Shown piece by piece: positions 58,257 through 64,000 of a stretch of 64,000 nt of DNA. How positions within the stretch are numbered: position 1 is the stretch's first letter; every line of letters starts with the position of its first letter. The translations under genes were made by a program, and so were the position numbers. This DNA is from Pyrenochaeta sp. MPI-SDFR-AT-0127 (lineage: Eukaryota; Ascomycota; Dothideomycetes; Pleosporales; Cucurbitariaceae), in assembly GCA_020747015.1 (NCBI GenBank), contig JAGTJM010000001.1, forward strand, positions 1,302,001 to 1,366,000, in the 5' to 3' direction. Below the pieces are notes generated by a model. The model saw nothing but the letters and a program-made list of their open reading frames with translations. It had not been told where the DNA came from and did not search any database.

Positions 58257-59579
58257 AGAGCAAAAACGATCACACGTATAAGTGCACTTCCAGGTGAAGG
58301 GTCAGGTCGGACGTGCAGCTAATAATCGACATTCCTTTGAGTTCTATGCATAAAGCTATTTTAGATTGCTTTATCAAGGTAAACAATAAAGGAACAGTAA
58401 CAAAGCGGGTCAAATTCGGAATTAGTATGGCTAAACAAAGACGAAATAGAGGGATAATGGCTCATCCATTGGAAAGGATGGCCACAAGCCTAGTGTCGTA
58501 GCAGAACAAAGACGTTTATCAAAGACACCATGATCCATTCTTGGTGAAGCTAAAGCGAAAGAGTACCGAAATCAACAGCATTTTCATGGGAATACCATAT
58601 ACGAGAACGAAGTGAAATCCCGGGCTAGTATACCGATACACACTTCGTGTAGTACTGAAAATTTAACATCGATGAAAGGTATTTGTACCACTACATTATC
58701 TTCCCGTTGCCTGCTTCATTCAGTAGTATCAGATATAACGTGGAAAGGATCGCTGCACAATGGTTCTCTGATATACAGAGAAGCTAGCAATGAGGTACAG
58801 CCATGAATTTGATTGGCCAACAAGACCGTGCTGGTAGCAGATAAACGTCCAAGACTGAAGTAAACGTGGTGCTCGCTTTATGCACATCTCAATCTCTGCA
58901 TTGTCTAGCGGAGACCGTCATGATGGTTATTCTAAAGCAAAGGTTCGCCAGACACAGGACATAAAGGCTCATTCTCAAGGTGAGGTATTCCAGCTGCGTC
59001 CTGACAACTACAGCCGGGAGATACTCTCATGAAGTTAGTACATATGATACTCGGAAATGAGCCAGAATCACACATCTTACTTTTCAGAAAACTTATGAAT
59101 GGCTCAATCATGATCTTAATTCCACGGTCGCTGCCTCCCGCTCAGGTGAGTCCACAGTCGGCGTAGATGAAACAGAAAAGCTTTTACTCCACATTTTTTA
59201 CTAAGACCTCCGCACCATTGATACTTATTGAGAAGTTCTAACTTAGTTAGATTGTTATTTGCATTGCATGAGAGGAGACGGTCAGGAATGATTTCAATAA
59301 TGTGCTTAGAAAATATGGGCGCAATTCATTATCAACATTCTCGCCCTAGATTTCACACTATGGAACATAGGCTTTACCATGCAGAAATGTATGATGAGGG
59401 AGGCTTTCGGAACATCAGAGTCAGCGACTCCTCCGAGGTCGCGAGTTGGAAAGTGATTTTGTCGTTGGATTAAAAAAGCAATTGAAGGGAGCTACATCCA
59501 TCTCAAGAAGTAGCACATGTTACAAGCTCTTACTATTAAATCAGGAATCCTAAGGCTGCCATTGCCCCCAAATTCACGT
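58257..59579. other. AT-rich gene-free stretch
   Basis: No supported gene. Stops are dense in all frames; short ORFs lack any domain. Upstream DNA of the 313-residue ORF lies at the left end. Confidence 0.5.
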
Positions 59580-61199
59580 CTACTGCGGGAATCGTGCTTG
59601 TACCATCCGCGGTGTGCCCCTTCCACTCTTATCACTCGTCGCATCCACATCGCTTTCCGCAGTAGCCCAGCCCTCCTTCATGCTCCCCCCTATGTCCAGC
59701 TCAACGAGTTGAATTTCATCATCCTCTCCTCTCCTGCTCTCAACCCTTGTCTCAGTTGTCTTTATAATGCCCGACCCATCAAAGGTCGTCCCATCCAAAG
59801 TGAATTTCACTGCAGAGTTTTTTGGTAACCCTCTCGATAGCTTATTTGGAAAGTCAGGTACATCGTAGGGTTCGTACTTCGAACCTGTTTGTGTGATACC
59901 AAAGCATCGAGGAAACAGATTCGCGAGGAAGCGGCGCAATGCAGGCATACAAACGCAGAAGATGCCAACAAATGCCTCCAGATTGGACCAATACCCCGTA
60001 GGGACGTTATCGAAAGTGGCATTTTTAGAAGAAGAGAAGGTTACGAGAGCCTGGAGGCGGACGATAGATACGATAGTTGTGCTAAGTGCTTCATTAGCTT
60101 TGCAGCCCGCTTAACCAACGTGATTCAGATCAACTCTGGCGTATAAAAGATTCGACTTACAAGGTGCCAATGCTAAACATCATGACAATATAAATCTTCT
60201 TTTTGGTATTGAGTTTCAAGCGTAATAGCTCTGGTATAGGAACGCCAATAATTATGATGTCGAGGACAATGTTGACACCAGCGTGAATCCATGCAAAGAT
60301 ATGGAAATTGACGCATGTACCGGTATGTTCCCCGTCCCAATGTGTCCAAATGAATGAGACCGGCGTGCAGTTGAAGAGACACGTGAATATGGATGATATT
60401 CCAAATGCAGCGGAGATCGCCACAAGCGTGTAAATGGTTTTTCGAAGTTCCTTGCGTGGGAAAATTCGGAGACAAAAGAAAAGAAAAGATATTTTGGTGA
60501 GTGCAACGGCGGCGAAGTATGATGTTTCGCTGATCCATACAAGCTATCACTTGTAAGCGACTCATTGGTTGTGGACCATATAAGTCTTACCTGCACGACA
60601 CGGTAGATCTTCTCAGGTTGAAGAGTCCAGATGTCTTTTCCAAATCCATCGACTGCCACAAAGAACTGCAGGATGCCCATGGGCAGAGCAGATAACAATG
60701 CTGTAATGGCAAAAATGTCGTCAAGTGCGAAAATGCCGCCGGTAAGAAAGGACCGAATTATCACAGCGACAATAGCCACCGCGCCAGAGACACCACTTAC
60801 AATGGGGGTAACATGTGACAAGTTTCGTATAGGCTTCCCACACATTGTCTGTGTCAAATTTTTTGCCGCTATTTTGGTTAAACTTTCGTCTAGCCAAGGG
60901 AGTATCAGTTGGCCGCTTACCTAAAGATTCAATCACAGTGCAGGAAGACATGACGCAGTCTTCAATTGCCTTCATCAAGGGCTGAGCCGTACAGACGCAG
61001 GTGGTGTTCGTTGGGTTACAAGTGTACTGTGCCTTCAAGCTTATTTCCAGGCATTGACCCTTGGGAGGTTAGTACTGGAGCTACTCACACAGAACACCGA
61101 TCATTTACTTACCGCGCATGCTGGCATCTGTTGTCCTGACACGATAGAAGTTATAACCCCCAAAATGGTGTGCCCCACACCCAAATTGAAGAACTTCAT
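59580..61199 (-). CDS. CFEM-domain seven-helix receptor, PTH11-like GPCR
   Basis: Five exons, 61199-61113, 61059-60921, 60868-60591, 60543-60161 and 60081-59580, give 462 residues; introns are 53, 52, 47 and 79 nt and every junction keeps frame. Residues 1-22 are a signal peptide (GVGHTILGVITSIVSG). The CFEM domain follows with eight Cys: PACAGQC, YTC, TTCVC, EDC, SSC and, after the second intron, TMCGKP. Seven hydrophobic helices then run to about residue 330, including VTPIVSGVSGAVAIVAVII, LDDIFAITALLSALPMGIL, SYFAAVALTKISFLFFCLRIF and HIFAWIHAGVNIVLDIIII. The C-terminal tail of about 110 residues is hydrophilic, Asp/Glu-rich and probably cytosolic. CFEM-PTH11 receptors act in surface sensing, virulence or haem-related signalling in other fungi; this one's ligand is unknown. 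Confidence 0.93.
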
Positions 61200-64000
61200 A
61201 TTAAGTTATTTGACAGAGTGAGAAAACGAGCGCTCTGTAAAATCCGCGTCGAGGGGCAGAGCAACTTGGGAAGGGGGCTAACGAAGGTTATGGTGAGTCG
61301 GAACCTAGGGAGCAGACGTAAATGGTTTCGCGCGATCGCAAAGAGCAAAACTGGAACGGACATCCATCCTGGATCTATAACATGGCCCCACAAGACCCTC
61401 GAGGATGGAATGAACCCCCAGCATTTCTTTGCCTGAGACAACAGGAGGGAATTGATCGCCATCGATTTGAGGGCTACTTTCCGGCCCGCTCGCCAAAAGT
61501 CATCGGCGTCACCTACCCTACCTATTAGAAAACTGCGCGTCACATCAAGGATACATCTGCGGACAAATGTCTTACTTTTTTCGGAGTAGTTGCATGTAAT
61601 AACAGAACTTTTTATTCTGGGGCGTCTTGTCCTGACAGTAGCTTGTCCGTTAAACTTCACGAGTCGTGAATGAGAACATATCCACGGGACTCTCTCACAA
61701 GCCCTACATCTTCATTGCTGGTGAAGTGAAGCATAAGTACCTTACATAGAAACATCGATCCAGACGAAATACCTTCTGAGGCAAGCAGGAGTAGGGGGTT
61801 AAGCTTCGTGCATAAATGCTACATCTACTCATCTACCATGAATATGTTCTTATCTTGCAAAGCCTGTGAATTCATTCTCTTTTCGGAGCCCTTTCCGTTG
61901 CTTACAGGAGTGCTGATTCAGGATGATGCGGATCTGGCTGGGAAAATGACGTGCTGAATGCACCTCAATGACTTTCACCTACGATCTGGCGATATTCTCG
62001 GCTCCACTATGCCATCTTTGGCAATTTCCGATACATCGACTCATGCACTTGCTTCAGAAATCACTCGTCCGGATGGATACAAGCGGACCAGTCAGGGTCA
62101 TCGAAGCCCCCCAAGATATTTGGAGACCATGCTGCCAATAATGTCGTGATAATATAGCCAAGCGGCCGATGATAGACCGCAAGGCTGGTCCTAGCGGCCC
62201 GACGCGATACCTGGCCCCACATTGCTTGGTAGAAGATCAATGCAATGGCACGAGGAAGATTTGGGAGCCCAGTGCCATGATTAGAACATGCTGAGACTTG
62301 GGTCCTGAGAACTGTAGCTCGCAATAGCTAATTCACATCACTTGCAAATCACCATTGTTGAGGCTTCGGGGAAGCGAATCCGTATCGCATACAGGATAGA
62401 GGAAAGATCCTCATCGGTACATGATATACATGGTGCCTGAAATATACTTGAATGATATTGTTTACTCTAATTTTTCCGCATGGGGACTAAAGAGAAGTTG
62501 TATCTGTTCACAATACTTATCGCGTTTGACGCTCCCCTTAGAGATACCAGCTCCGCTATGGTTTCTCCAGGTTGCGGTCAATCAACAACCTTTACAGATC
62601 TGTTTGCCAGTCACACAGGCTTCTCGATTGTGGTGGATTCCTTCGGCAGCATTAAGCCGACATCAACCCGAAATCTACATCTCTTCTCCGTACGTCACAG
62701 CAATGCCCATTATGCACTGTGCATTTCTATCATTCCGCTACATCCTTGTATTTCTATACTGGCTATATTCCCAACAATTGCTCTGGCTTTTGTGTTCCGC
62801 ATGATGTCCACTCTTTTTTGCCTCAATGATTTTCTACTAAGGCCATATCATGCCCTCTTATCTGTGCTAGGTTCGCTTTAGGCCTCCTTCTTGCGGACAT
62901 GGTATATTGGCATGAGTTATTCCCAACGACGCGTTCATGAAATACGGACCGATTGCTAGGCTCGCGTCGAGGTGTTCACGACCGAGCTACCCGTGGTACC
63001 GAAGAAGTACCTTATATAGAGATCAAAATCCGCTCACCAAATGCTATGTAGATGATTGGCAAAGGAAACCATTCCAAGCGCGACTGCGATCCGCAAATCG
63101 ATCTTCAGCTACATTCAATCAATAGGCTTCCAGGAATACCCCTTTTGGTCATGGTTTATTCTGATACGAAGAAAAAGGGAAAGGGCGATAAGAAGCTTCA
63201 AAAAGACATAATAGTAGCATATGTGAATCTAAATAATTAGGCTACTTGTTGTATACCAAATATGTTACCATTCCTTAGCAGACCGGGAGACAGCCTAAAA
63301 GAATATCTAGATCGCCAGTCTCTTACTCTGTCATAGCTGAAATGCCCCTACCCGCTCGCAGCAAAATAATGCAGATAATTGTAGTACAGCAACTATAGGA
63401 CATAAATATCATGGAGTTGAAGTGAGAGATAGTTTGAAGAACCCCTCGTTAGCAAATCCCGCGGGCTATCCCAATTTGGGTTTTGATTAGAATATACATT
63501 CTCTGCTTCATGATTACTTTCATTGACTCGGATCGTAGTAAGCTATTCATGTTCATTAGATATCTAGTATGAATTTATAAAACGATTCAATGCTTCCGTG
63601 GTGTGCATTCCCGGGAACAGGGATCATAATCGTGAAGCGCCGCTTTTACGAAAGGCATAGGTGAGTGTCGAAGTTGAGCGAACGCCTGGCACGATTCACA
63701 ATCAAAATCTTCTTAGTGAATGACATGGGATACTTTCATTTCTTGGGGTTGCATTTCAACGGTCATAATGGTCGTTTACCTGCGTATAATGACTCAACTT
63801 ACATAGTCCATTCACCAAGCACGAAAACCTTAGAATATGACGATGAAGTTTAAGCTACTGTTCACCAATATCTAGCGTTTCTAGAAGATTTCAACCATTT
63901 CTTGAATGATTAACGTGATCTAAAAGTTGACAGGAAGGATTATAATCGGTGGGAATTTCCCGATTGGCTTGTACTTTTATCATTAGCGGCTGTGGAAATG
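61200..64000. other. AT-rich right edge, no intact gene
   Basis: Upstream DNA of the CFEM receptor gene, then AT-rich sequence with dense stops to the window end. A 133-codon plus-strand ORF at 62480-62881 has hydrophobic runs but no signature. No transposon protein or long terminal repeat could be recognised. Confidence 0.45.

Noticed and set aside
62480..62881. 133-codon plus-strand ORF with hydrophobic runs
   Set aside because: The hydrophobicity reflects T-rich DNA; no motif or splice support.

Overview
The window looks like nuclear DNA of a filamentous ascomycete (Pezizomycotina), most likely a dothideomycete of the Pleosporales type. The order is inferred from overall gene flavour, not proven. 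Support: genes carry 46-135 nt GT-AG introns with CTAAC/CTGAC-like branch sites just before the acceptor, there are no operons, and the content is fungal (LYS12 of the alpha-aminoadipate lysine pathway, a CFEM/PTH11-type receptor, a DUF1746 Dsc subunit, a DUF1769 protein, a GPR1/FUN34/YaaH transporter). I resolved 26 protein-coding genes or strong candidates, two or three weak small ORFs, and one intron-containing tRNA. Exon joins were worked out by hand from splice consensus plus reading-frame and family continuity.

Layout. 1-5.0 kb holds no supportable gene. 5.0-12.4 kb: a divergent pair, Dsc4-like (-) and Rcf1/HIG1 (+), then a cupin and an SMP-30/gluconolactonase-like enzyme. 13.4-16.6 kb: a tiny secreted ORF, tRNA-Val(UAC) and a Cys-rich orphan (-). 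17.2-20.2 kb: Memo-family protein (+) convergent with an AAA+ ATPase (-). 20.2-23.1 kb is empty. 23.1-29.7 kb: acetate-transporter-family protein (+), ACSF3-like acyl-CoA synthetase (-), BolA (+), and a probable mitochondrial protein (+). 30.1-34.9 kb: Srs2 helicase (-) divergent from an Rkm4/SETD6-type SET methyltransferase (+) over about 200 bp.

35.1-40.6 kb holds three consecutive RING-like genes, and a fourth lies at 54 kb. They differ in length and RING spacing. One carries an apparent frameshift and one has its RING cysteine pairs split by about 400 residues. 41.2-48.1 kb: secreted intradiol dioxygenase (-), homoisocitrate dehydrogenase (+), DUF1769 protein (-) and FBXO31-like F-box protein (-). 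49.5-52.2 kb: an 846-residue orphan (-).

From about 52.2 kb to the right edge the DNA becomes AT-rich and gene-poor. It holds the fourth RING gene, a 313-residue orphan, an intact CFEM-type receptor gene and stop-littered relics. This resembles the edge of an AT-rich, possibly RIP-affected compartment.

Several products have likely mitochondrial roles (Rcf1, ACSF3-like synthetase, BolA, the 238-residue protein), but I see no physical pathway cluster. The most unusual feature is the local set of divergent RING-like proteins.
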